Notes: a model not told the origin generated them from the letters alone. 64,000 nt of DNA from Eikenella corrodens (GCF_003990355.1 NZ_CP034670.1:2294001-2358000); one strand, 5' to 3'. Numbered from the stretch's first letter, positions 26,101 to 34,046 are shown. Numbers and translations: made by a program.

Positions 26101-28879
26101 CATCCTCGAAGCCGGCGGCAACCGCCAACGCGCCGACGGCAAAAACAGCCACCTCGGCGTATCCGGCGGGGTCGGCGTCTCAGTTGGCGCCGGAACCGGC
26201 ATTTACGCCTATGTCGAAGTCGGCGGCGGGAAAGGAGAAAACCACCTCGACGCCCAAAGCCACGGCCAAACCCGGCTGCAAGCCAAACACCTAGTGATCA
26301 ACAGCCAACGCGACACCACCCTCTCCGGCGCCCGTGCCCAAGCCGAACGCATTGATGCCCATGTCGGCGGCCGCCTGCAGGTAGAAAGCCTGCAAGACCA
26401 GCTCGAACAGAGCAGCAAACAAAGCCAGGGCGGCGTGCGCGTACAAGTCTCCTTCGGCACCGCCTGGGAGGTAAGCGGCAACTACAGCGCCGCCCAAACC
26501 AGCGGCAGCAGCCGCAGCGTAGCCGAACAGAGCGGCCTGTTTGCCGGCCAAGGCGGTTATCACATCCGGGCCGACCAAGTGCACCTCAAAGGCGGCGCCA
26601 TCGCCTCCGCCGCTCCGGCCGGGCACAACGAACTCACCGCCAACCGCCTCACCTTTGAGAACCTGCACAACCACAGCGACTACTCCGCCCAAAGCGCCGC
26701 CATCTCCGGCAGCTACGGCCACAACCCCGGCATCAAACAGAAAGACGGCAGCTACAAACCCGAAATCGGCTACAGCGACGGCCCCCAATACAACCCCGGC
26801 CTGCCGCAGAGCGACAGCGGCAGCAGCGAGAGCACCACCTACGCCGTATTGAGCGAAGGCGACATCCGCATCGGCGGCGAACGCACCACCGCCCAAGCAC
26901 TCGGCATCCGCACCCGGCTGGACGGTGCCAACGAAAGCGTCGCCGCACTGCCCGACCTGCAGCGCCTGCTGCAACGGCAGCGCACCGTCTCCCAAGCCAG
27001 CGCCGACATCATCGGTGCCGCCCAAACCTACAGCAGCAACCGGGCCAAAGAAGCCGAGCGGCAGAAACAGCAGGCCGAACGCGACTTCCGGCAGGCCGAA
27101 GCCAGCGGCGACACCGTTGCCCAGGCCGAAGCCGGCGCACGGATCAAACAGGCGGAGCAAACCAAACAGGAATGGGGCGTGGGCGGAAGCAAGAACCGCG
27201 CCCTCCAGGCCGTCACCACCGTACTGACCGGCAGCCTGGGCGGTCAAAGCGGCCTTCAGGTAGCCAGCAACACCCTCGCCCCCTATGCCGCCACCCTGAT
27301 CGGCGACACCTTCGGGCAGAACGGCAGCCATCCGAACAAAGCCGCCCAACTGCTCAGCCACGCCATCCTCGGCGCCGCCCTCGCCTACAGCAACGGCGGC
27401 GACCCCGCTGCCGGCGCCGCCTCCGGAGCCGGAGCAGAAGCCGCGGCCATGGTATTGACCCGCACCCTGTACGGAGAAGAAGCGGCCAAACGCCCCGACC
27501 TGCTGCCCGAACAGGATAAGGAACGGATTCGTACCTTGAGCAGCGCGGTAGCGGCCGTAGTTGGCGGGGTGTCGGGTAGCCGCGATGGTGGTGGTAATGC
27601 CGTAGATGTGCTGGCCAATGCCCAGGTTGGCGGGGTGGTGGGGAGGAATGCGGTGGAGAATAATTATTATCTTACTCCGGTAGCCGCTAGTCATTCCGAA
27701 CAGGAAGCAAGAGAAATTTATCGTATTTTGAAAGATCAGATTGATACCACTTGTGGTAACAGATCTAGAATAAATGAGTGCCGGGCATATATTGGATATA
27801 TTGTAAATTTTTTACAGGATAAAGAATTATCTGATAAATATCCAGATTTAACTAATCAATCCAAACGCTTTTTGGCGAATCATAGTGATTTGGTAGAGAG
27901 CTTTATACGAGGGGAGCGACAGCGTCTGGAAGCAATGGATAAGAGCGCTTTCTTCCGATATGTCATACCGGGAGCTCAGATGGTGTTTGGAACACTAGGA
28001 GTTGCCTCATCGGTAACTCTGGGAGGTGCCGCTTGCGCCGAATCTGCCGGACTCGGTTGTATGGGAGCAGGAGTTGGTATCATCGCGAGTGGGGATGAAA
28101 TGACTACCGGAGCACGCAATTTTGGTCGCAGGGCTAGTGAGCAACAACCAACAAGAATCGTGCAGACCTTTATGGCAACAGGGATGTCGCGCGATTCTGC
28201 TGAAACAACTTCACTTCTCATTTCCCTTGGTGCGGCTGGGGTATCTGCCGCTCCGAAAGCTGGCATGCTGTTCAGATCATCGAGTACTGCACGATATGCA
28301 ACAGCAGGATCATTTATGACAACCCCGGGAAGGGCATTCTCGGCTATACCAGCAAATAGAGAGGGAATGCGTAAGACTTTGCAATCCATAGAGTCAAGGA
28401 TGAGTTCTTCCGGATCGCCTTTGGGGCAGAGAATTAGAGGAAGTGTTGATTTTAGTGAAACTGCCCCTGGTAAACTTCGGGAGGCAACGAATCATCATAT
28501 TGTGCCCGAAGTAACAAATGAACCCCCACTGGCAATAAGAGCTCCATCAACTCAGCTAAAAAATAGTTTTACTACATATCATACAACTCCTAATAAACCA
28601 ATAGATTTTGGTAAGCCAATCCCTATTAGATTGCACAATGGATATTACGAAGCTTCTGGTATGAAGATATCAGAACAATACTATAATAGACTTTGGCAAA
28701 GAGGAGGAAGACCAGCACCATTCTTACAAGCTCGTGAAGTTTTACAAAATAACCCAAATATTCTTCCAGATAGAAAACCAGGCTTTTTTAGATATGAAGG
28801 ATCAGGATTAGAGCTCATTTACAATCCTAGAACTGGAGAAATTTGGCACATTCAACCACAAAGATTAAATAAAAGGTGA
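20123..28879 (+). CDS. tpsA: TpsA: filamentous haemagglutinin-type exoprotein with C-terminal toxin region
   Basis: This 2918-residue exoprotein belongs to a two-partner (type Vb) secretion system. Residues 1 to about 75 are an extended signal peptide (MNKNLHKVIFNKKRNS, then a hydrophobic stretch ending VFAA). The TPS/haemagglutination domain follows, with VNEYRRFDVDNRGAVLNNS and VVMANPAGIQVNGAGFIN. A very long repetitive beta-helix region occupies most of the chain. A VENN motif at about 2511-2514 marks the border to a roughly 400-residue variable C-terminus that is less GC-rich. It contains a hydrophobic segment (GVASSVTLGGAACAES), a NHHIVPE motif and an end PGFFRYEGSGLELIYNP. This plan matches contact-dependent inhibition effectors. 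TpsB is encoded at 34584, and the putative immunity gene follows by 10 bases. Confidence 0.9.
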   Translation: MNKNLHKVIFNKKRNSVVVVAENTLREGKSIGDSGGHGSGVASRGGHGFACSLLSFSLIIASLSVAVLVPPVFAAGIEADKTAPAAHQPVILQTGNGLPQVNIQTPSAGGVSVNEYRRFDVDNRGAVLNNSRRNVPTQLAGWIQGNPLLAGGEARIIVNQVNSSNPSLLNGYIEIAGRRAEVVMANPAGIQVNGAGFINASGVTLTTGMPVIQGANLEGFRVRRGDIAVTGSGLDTSTADYTRILSQASQIQAGIWAKDLEVVAGNYDSSAGGAYQPVSNSSTTPAIAIDTGSLGGMYAGKISLVSTDRGVGINNAGQMFATAGGIRISADGKLESTGSIAAAKTHANTADQSTAAVNIQAHSLENTGTVSAQQDLTVQAEQITNQGVLAASGQMLLNHTDTIRNQQNGQIQAARLDIDTRRLNNQGQISQTGLQSLSIDTQALSNTAEAHIGTARPDGNPSGNQNNGSNGSAPLPGQAAGTGELVQQPNTTTSLPLLADGRIHAAERLDNSGQIEANGATNLHTRRSLQNQGVLSLNQLSATGQLLDNQNGEIRAVQADVSSRAFDNRAGKVETVEQLEVSGETVRNQHGQLLSAQDIRIQTKQMDQSGTVAAGRDLSLATQRDLLLTETVKSGRDATLTTQGKLTNTADLAVGNQLQLHAAKVDNTAAGTIQAGQLVEVAAAQTLSNRGLINSNGLTKIQAGQTLDNIGTGRIFGNHVAISADTLTNREETVGQNTQAAVVAARERLDIGVRSLNNREQAVLYSANQLSIGARLTANNLAQGKAEQVDNRSATIEAAGEGWIAAQVVRNTNAHLVTDIVETARERHVEYEAHGRNERFKEGTQHQQGWYVYNDESDHLHTPDGINHERWHKYDYDRVTRQTEVQETAPGKIIAGGRLEIDADELHNSDSQIIAGGQLAVSTAQGNAHQHETFGTATVTDEGVLHSYWRHREKGRDSTGHSQQAYRPAPQVRQFSLGSHAYREFATTLPSTSAPDNRPANVPDVSVRVDTTAIQLPGSSFFIVNPDSPHYLVETDPRFTNYRQWLGSDYMLRQLGLNQDNIHKRLGDGFYEQRLLREQIAKLTGHRFLNGYSNDEEQFKALMNNGLTAAKSFNLTPGIALSSEQVARLTSDIVWLVEQTVSLPNGGSQKVWVPQVYLRVRPGDVNGGGALLAGNVTELNIAKTLHNGGTIAGRQAMYLNAGTLENSGRISADRLQVRTSGDINNTGGVLDAGQTMLLQAGGDINSRSTLASSANGQGHITYLDRVAGIYLTAGKDGTLAATAQGNIRLDAAELANQSENGRTLLRAGQDITLGTQRTEQLQTNHFDNDNHIIRGEQRDAGSTIRTRGQLLLSAGRDLQTDAADISGETVLAQAGRDIVIGSGTQTELVDDASKHTGRTGGGRKQTNTSNIRTEAQTAVGSSVLADHLQLHAGRDMTVSGSQVIANEQNRLTADGRIQIRAAENTAASQTYEREQRSGLVGGFKDGVASIGYSKSDNSLQQNAQHRSLTLSQVGSIRGDTVIVAGQELDAQAARLAAGGNLHLQGKEVNLDAGHVSSSRQTEQRSKQSGFAVGFTYDVYTAARNAYERTKGNGGYSNSWVGKWMQHESAMSKAVMAASTPVVVTGGRSRSLSEKSRQHSEAVVTSATAGKNLNIVATQGSINSQGAKLSAEGDAVLQAAEHIRLGFAADEQSQHSRSRRSGFSIDNRDHLTAGGTFNDRSQGDAELSRLTGTQLSAGGRASLQAERGDISLIGSSAVAEQDLTLRAGGDIRLLSSQNSSRSSEREISSGIGSAVISDTEHFNGWMKHTRQERQQQVEQVRSQLGSLNGSVRMHAGENYVQQVADVVAAQDIDIQAKRIDILTDHNRGSRYSAERDVKIGNFAKISSPILDLINAVEGTVKGKEDGRTRALQGMAAAAKGYSTVAGNGALFKAEVGFGFKTARSQQEQSHEHSQSNTLAAGHNLSLTSREGDIRLQNTQAKAGDTLSLDSARDIILEAGGNRQRADGKNSHLGVSGGVGVSVGAGTGIYAYVEVGGGKGENHLDAQSHGQTRLQAKHLVINSQRDTTLSGARAQAERIDAHVGGRLQVESLQDQLEQSSKQSQGGVRVQVSFGTAWEVSGNYSAAQTSGSSRSVAEQSGLFAGQGGYHIRADQVHLKGGAIASAAPAGHNELTANRLTFENLHNHSDYSAQSAAISGSYGHNPGIKQKDGSYKPEIGYSDGPQYNPGLPQSDSGSSESTTYAVLSEGDIRIGGERTTAQALGIRTRLDGANESVAALPDLQRLLQRQRTVSQASADIIGAAQTYSSNRAKEAERQKQQAERDFRQAEASGDTVAQAEAGARIKQAEQTKQEWGVGGSKNRALQAVTTVLTGSLGGQSGLQVASNTLAPYAATLIGDTFGQNGSHPNKAAQLLSHAILGAALAYSNGGDPAAGAASGAGAEAAAMVLTRTLYGEEAAKRPDLLPEQDKERIRTLSSAVAAVVGGVSGSRDGGGNAVDVLANAQVGGVVGRNAVENNYYLTPVAASHSEQEAREIYRILKDQIDTTCGNRSRINECRAYIGYIVNFLQDKELSDKYPDLTNQSKRFLANHSDLVESFIRGERQRLEAMDKSAFFRYVIPGAQMVFGTLGVASSVTLGGAACAESAGLGCMGAGVGIIASGDEMTTGARNFGRRASEQQPTRIVQTFMATGMSRDSAETTSLLISLGAAGVSAAPKAGMLFRSSSTARYATAGSFMTTPGRAFSAIPANREGMRKTLQSIESRMSSSGSPLGQRIRGSVDFSETAPGKLREATNHHIVPEVTNEPPLAIRAPSTQLKNSFTTYHTTPNKPIDFGKPIPIRLHNGYYEASGMKISEQYYNRLWQRGGRPAPFLQAREVLQNNPNILPDRKPGFFRYEGSGLELIYNPRTGEIWHIQPQRLNKR
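24331..25689 (+). repeat. 1359-bp direct repeat, copy in tpsA
   Basis: This part of tpsA recurs at 32688-34046; identity appears complete over the whole length, including the translated minus-strand frames. It is a ready recombination substrate for exchanging the tpsA 3' end with the downstream cassette. Confidence 0.85.
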
Positions 28880-28889
28880 TATTGCTATT

Positions 28890-29216
28890 ATGATAATTAT
28901 GAAAGAATTAGTAGAAAGAGCTTCTGAGTTTTATTACACCAAACAGCAAATTGACATGCTATTACGAGCGTGTCAGGCAAAAATTACAGAGCTAATCAAC
29001 TCGTTAAAACAGGTTAATTTTGATGAATCACGCCATATATTTGAAGAATTATTTGAGATACAAATAATATTATCAGATATTAAAAATAAATACTTGTTTG
29101 AATTTAATTTCAATGATTTCCTAAATGATTTTATCTATTTTTTTGATAGGCAAGATGAATATAATGTGCATTATTTATATACCCATTTCCAACAATCTGA
29201 TAATTTCCCATCTTAG
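28890..29216 (+). CDS. Putative immunity protein to the TpsA C-terminus
   Basis: This 108-residue acidic, AT-rich protein begins 10 bases after the tpsA stop. It has no signal peptide. It is predicted mostly helical (QQIDMLLRACQAKITELINS, FEELFEIQIILSDIKNKYLF) with an aromatic C-terminus. Position, small size, low GC and lack of relatives among known enzymes are typical of CDI immunity genes, which protect the producer from its own or a sibling's toxin. A Met at 28899 is an alternative start. Function is inferred from context only. Confidence 0.65.
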   Translation: MIIMKELVERASEFYYTKQQIDMLLRACQAKITELINSLKQVNFDESRHIFEELFEIQIILSDIKNKYLFEFNFNDFLNDFIYFFDRQDEYNVHYLYTHFQQSDNFPS

Positions 29217-29311
29217 TCAGGAACAGGAAGGGTAATCTACTGCTTACATAGCATTTAAATATCTAATGGGAAAATATTTTCAGGTAGCCTATCCGTTTCA
29301 ATCATGATAAG

Positions 29312-29516
29312 TGTAGGAAATCGTCGCGTTGTTTACACTTTTTCTATGGCGGATAGCTTTTGTTTTTGCTTGAATGATTCTTAGGCAGCTATCCGTCATT
29401 ATCAAGAACAGAGCGGTTTTCCCGTGTTTATCGACATTCTTGACAATGCCGGATAGCTGCTCAAACGGCTCTTCAAGCAAAAGCTGGAAGTGTAAACAAC
29501 GCTGTTGATTTCCACA
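29312..29516. mobile_element. MITE-like element B (about 205 bp)
   Basis: The ends TGTAGGAAATCGTCGCG with TTGTTTACACTT and the inverted TGTGGAAATCAACAGCG with TTGTTTACACTT form imperfect terminal repeats related to element A at 17113 and to the IS at 52461. The interior is non-coding and partly self-complementary (GGATAGCT copies). It separates the active immunity gene from the silent cassettes. Confidence 0.65.
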
Positions 29517-29523
29517 CATAACA

Positions 29524-29724
29524 ATGGCCAAACAGGACTTAGATGCCCTCAGACCTCGTAATTTGCATAGTTCGGCAGATGGTAGAATATTAATGGGACA
29601 GTTAGAAAATGGAAACACTGTCAAACTCAGGCCAAGTAATGATGGAGGCCGTAATAGGTGGACTATTGAAATTTCAAAACCGAATGGAAGAATAATAAGG
29701 GAGATTAGATATGGCAATCTTTAG
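29524..29724 (+). pseudogene. Orphan toxin C-terminal fragment (cassette 1)
   Basis: This 66-residue frame with ALRPRNLHSSADGRILMGQL and RNRWTIEISKPNGRIIREIR starts 7 bases after the MITE-like element. It looks like the end of a polymorphic toxin cut off from its carrier: basic, beta-rich, ending IREIRYGNL. The ATG used here may be incidental. The stop lies inside the following immunity gene (14-base overlap), as in other toxin/immunity pairs. Confidence 0.5.
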
Positions 29725-30202
29725 AGAATCAACTAAAATTAATGATAATATATGCAAAGAAGTGATAAGGAGTTATTTGCAATTCGACAAAAAAACACTT
29801 GATTTTTCTTTTAATGAAGAAAGCCTTATAAGAAATGGGTGGATATATGCTGCTATAGACGGATCATTTTTAGAGGAAGATGAAGTATCTAGAATTATAT
29901 CACTATCTAAAAAATCACAATTTTTTTGCTTGAATCTAGACAGATTGTTTAATATCTCTCCATATGAGATTATAGTTTATAAGTTTGATAATAATTTAGA
30001 AGACTGGAAGACAATATTATCACCAGATGAGGAGTATACTCTATGGAGTAGTTTACTCTTTAATATGGATAACTTATTAATTATAAAACCATGGTCATCT
30101 GGATACAATCTTCTGATTGCGGGAGAGGAGAATATTGTTAGAAATATTTGTACAGATAATTATTGGATTTTTAATAATAAATATCCAATTTATCCTTTGT
30201 AA
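29711..30202 (+). CDS. Putative immunity protein (cassette 1)
   Basis: This 163-residue, AT-rich, acidic protein has no signal peptide (INDNICKEVIRSYLQFDKKT, ISLSKKSQFFCLNLDRLF, LLFNMDNLLIIKPWSSGYNL). No family is recognised, but the aromatic and acidic composition and overlap with an orphan toxin end suggest an immunity protein retained after its toxin was displaced. It could protect against siblings that still carry the toxin. Confidence 0.6.
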   Translation: MAIFRESTKINDNICKEVIRSYLQFDKKTLDFSFNEESLIRNGWIYAAIDGSFLEEDEVSRIISLSKKSQFFCLNLDRLFNISPYEIIVYKFDNNLEDWKTILSPDEEYTLWSSLLFNMDNLLIIKPWSSGYNLLIAGEENIVRNICTDNYWIFNNKYPIYPL

Positions 30203-30446
30203 TAGACATGGCTAAGTATATTGCCTAGCTAAAATACAATATTGGCATATTTAGATATTTCAGCCAATGTAGGGTGAGTAAAGCATCCGTAGAGAAGTGT
30301 GCTAACTGGGGAGAATAAAATATTTCAAGATTATAATAAACTTCTTAGGTAGCCTCCAGGCCGAAGAGGCTACCTGCACCCTCTATTCTTAATCAGTCGG
30401 CTACTTCCTACGCTCTTTAACAACCCAACCACAACAAGAGATTCAG

Positions 30447-30475
30447 AGGCTACCTGAAAAAATTTCAGGTAGCCT
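30447..30475. repeat. Inverted DUS pair opening cassette 2
   Basis: AGGCTACCTGAAA (30447-30459) and TTTCAGGTAGCCT (30463-30475) lie directly before a tpsA-derived fragment. The same arrangement precedes cassettes 3 and 4. The 244 bases between 30203 and 30446 hold only a further DUS pair. Confidence 0.8.
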
Positions 30476-30479
30476 CTCC

Positions 30480-30706
30480 ATTAAGCGAAGGAGACATCTG
30501 CATTGGCGGCGAACGTACCACCGCCCAAGCACTCGGCATCCGCTTAGAAATATATTTCCAGGGAAAGGAAGTATTGATCACTACAATATTGAAGTGCAAA
30601 TTCCAAAGGCTAGAGGAGGAGTAAGAGTAATTGAGAACCTACATATTGTCCCTAACTCATCAGGTGGGTTTACTTGGTGGGGTAAAGATGGAGTAATCAG
30701 AAAATG
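30480..30706 (+). pseudogene. Silent cassette 2: tpsA fragment plus toxin end
   Basis: The first 64 bases encode LSEGDICIGGERTTAQALGI, homologous to TpsA near nucleotides 26850-26912. After a frame change comes a toxin-like end (NIFPGKGSIDHYNIEVQIPK, ENLHIVPNSSGGFTWWGKDG) that stops at 30706, overlapping the next ATG. Only about 55 toxin residues remain, so the cassette cannot restore a full toxin by itself. Confidence 0.6.
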
Positions 30707-31030
30707 AAGTATCAACTTGATGATAATATTATATTAACAGAAGAAGGAGATGATATGCCTTCTGATAGATTTATAAAGGAAGATAAACATCAATTACACG
30801 TCTCGGTTAATGAAGCTAATAGATATGCAAGTTTGGATTTTTCCTCACGATTAGCCATGTATGAGTTTGGTAAAGAAATAATACATGAGGCTGTATTTGG
30901 GAAAGGTGGATTTATGGAATTTTACCCCATGAGTGTTACAGACGGAAAATTAGAAATTATAAATGGGGTTAGGATGCCTTTAGATAGTGCAAGGTTATTT
31001 ATTAGTTATATAGATCGCGAGGATGAATAA
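30704..31030 (+). CDS. Putative immunity protein (cassette 2)
   Basis: This 108-residue acidic protein (YQLDDNIILTEEGDDMPSDR, NRYASLDFSSRLAMYEFGKE) begins at an ATG that overlaps the toxin stop as ATGA, so the two would be translationally coupled. It is AT-rich with no signal peptide. The length and the conserved start-overlap agree with an immunity gene. The family resembles small immunity proteins seen with haemagglutinin or MafB cassettes, but the assignment rests on context. Confidence 0.6.
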   Translation: MKYQLDDNIILTEEGDDMPSDRFIKEDKHQLHVSVNEANRYASLDFSSRLAMYEFGKEIIHEAVFGKGGFMEFYPMSVTDGKLEIINGVRMPLDSARLFISYIDREDE

Positions 31031-31241
31031 GTAATCGTGGCATGGATAGAGTATCCAAAGGATGGGTACTGTTACCTACGCGTATAATCAATACTTATCT
31101 GTATCAGAATACACTTTTCAGGTAGCCTCTCCGTTCCACCCGTAGAAGGCTACCTGAAAAACTCCCTCTTTTCTTATTCGCCTGTTCGCTTTTCTCCCGT
31201 TCCTTAACAACCCAGCTTTCACCATTATTCTGAGTACCCAA

Positions 31242-31269
31242 AGGCTACCTGAAAAATTTCAGGTAGCCT
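31242..31269. repeat. Inverted DUS pair opening cassette 3
   Basis: AGGCTACCTGAAA (31242-31254) and TTTCAGGTAGCCT (31257-31269) lie directly before the tpsA-derived start of the deaminase cassette. Another DUS pair lies at about 31118-31156; the interval 31031-31241 has no gene. Confidence 0.8.
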
Positions 31270-31280
31270 CTCCCTCCTTC

Positions 31281-31802
31281 ATCCGCCTGCTGTCCAGCCA
31301 AAACAGCAGCCGCAGCAGCGAGCGCGAGATCAGCAGCGGCATCGGTTCGGCCGTCATCTCCGACACCGAGCACTTCAACGGCTGGATGAAACACACCCGC
31401 CAAGAGCAGCAACAGCAGGTAGAGCAGGTACGCAGCCAACTCGGCAGCCTGAACGGCAGCGTACGCATGCATGCCAGTGAAAACTACGTACAGCAGGTGG
31501 CCGACGTCGTAGCCGCCCAAGACATCGGGATCGACGCCAAACGCATCGACATCCTGACCGACCACAACCGCGGCAGCCGCTACTCTGCCGGTAGAAATAC
31601 GGATTCAGAATATAAAATTCTATCGAACTTATCTGATCAATTAGGAAACAATAGATATGCACGTGGAACAGTTACTATATTTACGGAAAGGTCAGCTTGT
31701 GCCAGTTGCTTAAATGTTGCAAAACAGTTTCAGCAAAGATACCCAAATATTGATGTTAAAATATTTGATAACTCTAGTCAGCTTATTATTCCTAAAAGAT
31801 AG
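31281..31802 (+). CDS. Silent cassette 3: tpsA fragment fused to a deaminase-type toxin
   Basis: The frame is open from the DUS pair to 31802 and has no good start, as expected of a donor cassette. The first 100 residues follow TpsA (RLLSSQNSSRSSEREISSGI, DAKRIDILTDHNRGSRYSAG). The last 70 or so form a toxin: NTDSEYKILSNLSDQLG, then a strand and FTERSACASCLNVAKQF, ending IDVKIFDNS. The D-x-E and S-x-C-x-S-C arrangement matches the zinc-binding core of the BURPS668_1122-type nucleic-acid deaminase toxins. The fusion is in frame, so recombination into tpsA upstream of this point would give a complete effector. An internal ATG at 31386 exists. Confidence 0.7.
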   Translation: MRLLSSQNSSRSSEREISSGIGSAVISDTEHFNGWMKHTRQEQQQQVEQVRSQLGSLNGSVRMHASENYVQQVADVVAAQDIGIDAKRIDILTDHNRGSRYSAGRNTDSEYKILSNLSDQLGNNRYARGTVTIFTERSACASCLNVAKQFQQRYPNIDVKIFDNSSQLIIPKR

Positions 31803-31810
31803 GACAGGAC

Positions 31811-32137
31811 ATGGAAAAACGTAGAAATTATATAGAGCTAAAGCAGGATTACATGTTAATTGCATTTGATGCATGTGCTAGCAAATTCCATCTTGGCAAA
31901 GTAGATAAATGGGTGGATAATGAAACGGAATATGGTTATGCTGATTATGATTTTGAATGCTGTTTTAGATTGCCAATTGAATATTTAATGTGGTACGTTA
32001 TTTCTATAATAGTACATGCAGGAAGAAATTATACATATCACAAGATGAGGTTAAGAAAAATAAAGGAGATACTTAGAGAGCATGATATTGAAAATCTCAT
32101 TTCTGACTTTGGGATGGAAGAGAGAAGGAATTTATGA
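31811..32137 (+). CDS. Putative immunity protein to the deaminase toxin
   Basis: This 108-residue protein starts 8 bases after the deaminase cassette. It is compact, with IELKQDYMLIAFDACASKFH, EYGYADYDFECCFRLPIEYL and a basic helix near the C-terminus (YHKMRLRKIKEILREH). It has no signal peptide, low GC and an acidic middle. Directly following a toxin end, it is the natural candidate for the cognate immunity protein. I cannot name the family. Confidence 0.65.
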   Translation: MEKRRNYIELKQDYMLIAFDACASKFHLGKVDKWVDNETEYGYADYDFECCFRLPIEYLMWYVISIIVHAGRNYTYHKMRLRKIKEILREHDIENLISDFGMEERRNL

Positions 32138-32637
32138 GAGATCTCAACCTGGTTTTACAAAACCAAAAGTTAGCGTAGCCTGCGTGCAAAGTGCGTGGTA
32201 ACGCTACGCACGGAATGTCTGCTTCAGGTAGCCTTCCACGGCCGACAGCGTGTATATCATCTTCAACGATAACCCGCTACTCTTCTTCGACGATTTCTTC
32301 GCCATCCAACACACCTTCAAACCGATACTCGGTTTGCAGTAAAACAGGATCAACCTTCAAGGCTACCTGAAACTTTTTTGCTTCTCAGAAGCCAACGCTT
32401 TCAGGTAGCCTTTCCAATAAATTTGTCTTGGATGGAAACCATTGAACCAATTCCGTTAGTCGGAAGATATGGTTGGGGAAATTCTCCTCCGAAAACCAAG
32501 GGCGGGTACGGATATTTTTCAGGTAGCCTCTATGAGCCTCGATGACTTCAAAGCTACCTGAAAAATCTCTCTTCCTCCATAATCCTTACTGCTCCCGTTC
32601 TTTAACAACCCAATACCAACCGTTTCGGAACCAGCAA
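32138..32637 (+). other. Cassette debris with several DUS
   Basis: No complete gene. Short coding-like pieces occur between DUS: about 32238-32341 (VYIIFNDNPLLFFDDFFAIQ, like an immunity protein end) and about 32428-32550 (METIEPIPLVGRYGWGNSPP then YFSGSLYEPR, like a toxin end in which the DUS itself is translated). These look like remains of a further toxin/immunity cassette. Confidence 0.4.
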
Positions 32638-32665
32638 AGGCTACCTGAAACTTTTCAGGTAGCCT
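32638..32665. repeat. Inverted DUS pair opening cassette 4
   Basis: AGGCTACCTGAAA (32638-32650) and TTTCAGGTAGCCT (32653-32665), 23 bases before the 1359-bp tpsA copy starts. Confidence 0.8.
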
Positions 32666-32687
32666 CTATCCGATTGCTTGCCTATTA

Positions 32688-34046
32688 CAAACAAACCAAT
32701 ACCAGCAACATTCGCACCGAAGCGCAAACCGCCGTCGGCAGCAGCGTATTGGCCGACCATCTCCAACTGCATGCCGGTCGGGACATGACCGTTTCAGGTA
32801 GCCAAGTGATTGCTAACGAGCAAAACCGGCTCACCGCCGACGGGCGCATCCAGATCCGTGCCGCAGAAAACACCGCCGCCAGCCAAACTTACGAACGCGA
32901 GCAGCGCTCCGGCCTGGTGGGCGGTTTCAAAGACGGCGTGGCCAGCATCGGCTACAGCAAATCCGACAACAGCCTGCAGCAAAACGCACAACACCGCAGC
33001 CTGACCCTATCCCAGGTCGGCAGTATCCGTGGCGATACCGTCATCGTCGCCGGACAGGAATTGGATGCCCAAGCCGCGCGTTTGGCTGCCGGCGGCAACC
33101 TGCACCTGCAAGGCAAAGAAGTCAACCTGGATGCCGGCCATGTCAGCAGCAGCCGGCAGACCGAGCAACGCAGCAAACAGTCCGGCTTTGCCGTCGGCTT
33201 CACTTATGATGTTTACACTGCAGCCAGAAATGCCTACGAGCGCACCAAAGGCAACGGCGGCTACAGCAACAGCTGGGTAGGCAAATGGATGCAGCACGAG
33301 AGCGCCATGAGCAAAGCCGTTATGGCCGCCAGCACCCCGGTGGTGGTGACCGGCGGGCGCAGCCGCTCCCTTTCGGAAAAATCCCGGCAGCACAGCGAAG
33401 CCGTCGTCACCTCCGCCACCGCCGGTAAGAACCTGAACATCGTCGCCACACAAGGCAGCATCAACAGCCAAGGGGCCAAGCTGAGTGCCGAAGGCGACGC
33501 CGTGCTGCAGGCAGCCGAGCACATCCGCTTGGGCTTTGCCGCCGACGAGCAAAGCCAACACTCCCGCAGCCGGCGCAGCGGCTTCTCCATCGACAACCGC
33601 GACCACCTCACTGCCGGCGGCACCTTCAACGACCGCTCACAGGGCGATGCCGAGCTGAGCCGCCTCACCGGCACCCAACTGTCGGCAGGCGGACGGGCCA
33701 GTCTGCAGGCCGAACGGGGCGACATCAGCCTGATCGGCAGCAGTGCCGTAGCCGAACAAGACCTCACCCTCCGTGCCGGCGGCGACATCCGCCTGCTGTC
33801 CAGCCAAAACAGCAGCCGCAGCAGCGAGCGCGAGATCAGCAGCGGCATCGGTTCGGCCGTCATTTCCGACACCGAGCACTTCAACGGCTGGATGAAACAC
33901 ACCCGCCAAGAGCGGCAACAGCAGGTCGAGCAGGTACGCAGCCAGCTCGGCAGCCTGAACGGCAGCGTACGCATGCATGCCGGTGAAAACTACGTACAGC
34001 AGGTGGCCGACGTCGTAGCGGCACAGGATATCGATATTCAGGCCAA
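32688..34046 (+). repeat. 1359-bp direct repeat, silent copy
   Basis: Same sequence as 24331-25689 within tpsA. The identity begins and ends abruptly, at CAAACAAACC and at TCAGGCCAA. Confidence 0.85.

Noticed and set aside
26291..27694. 467-residue minus-strand frame inside tpsA
   Set aside because: Gly/Ala-rich antisense frame in a GC-rich repetitive gene; the plus-strand TpsA is certain.
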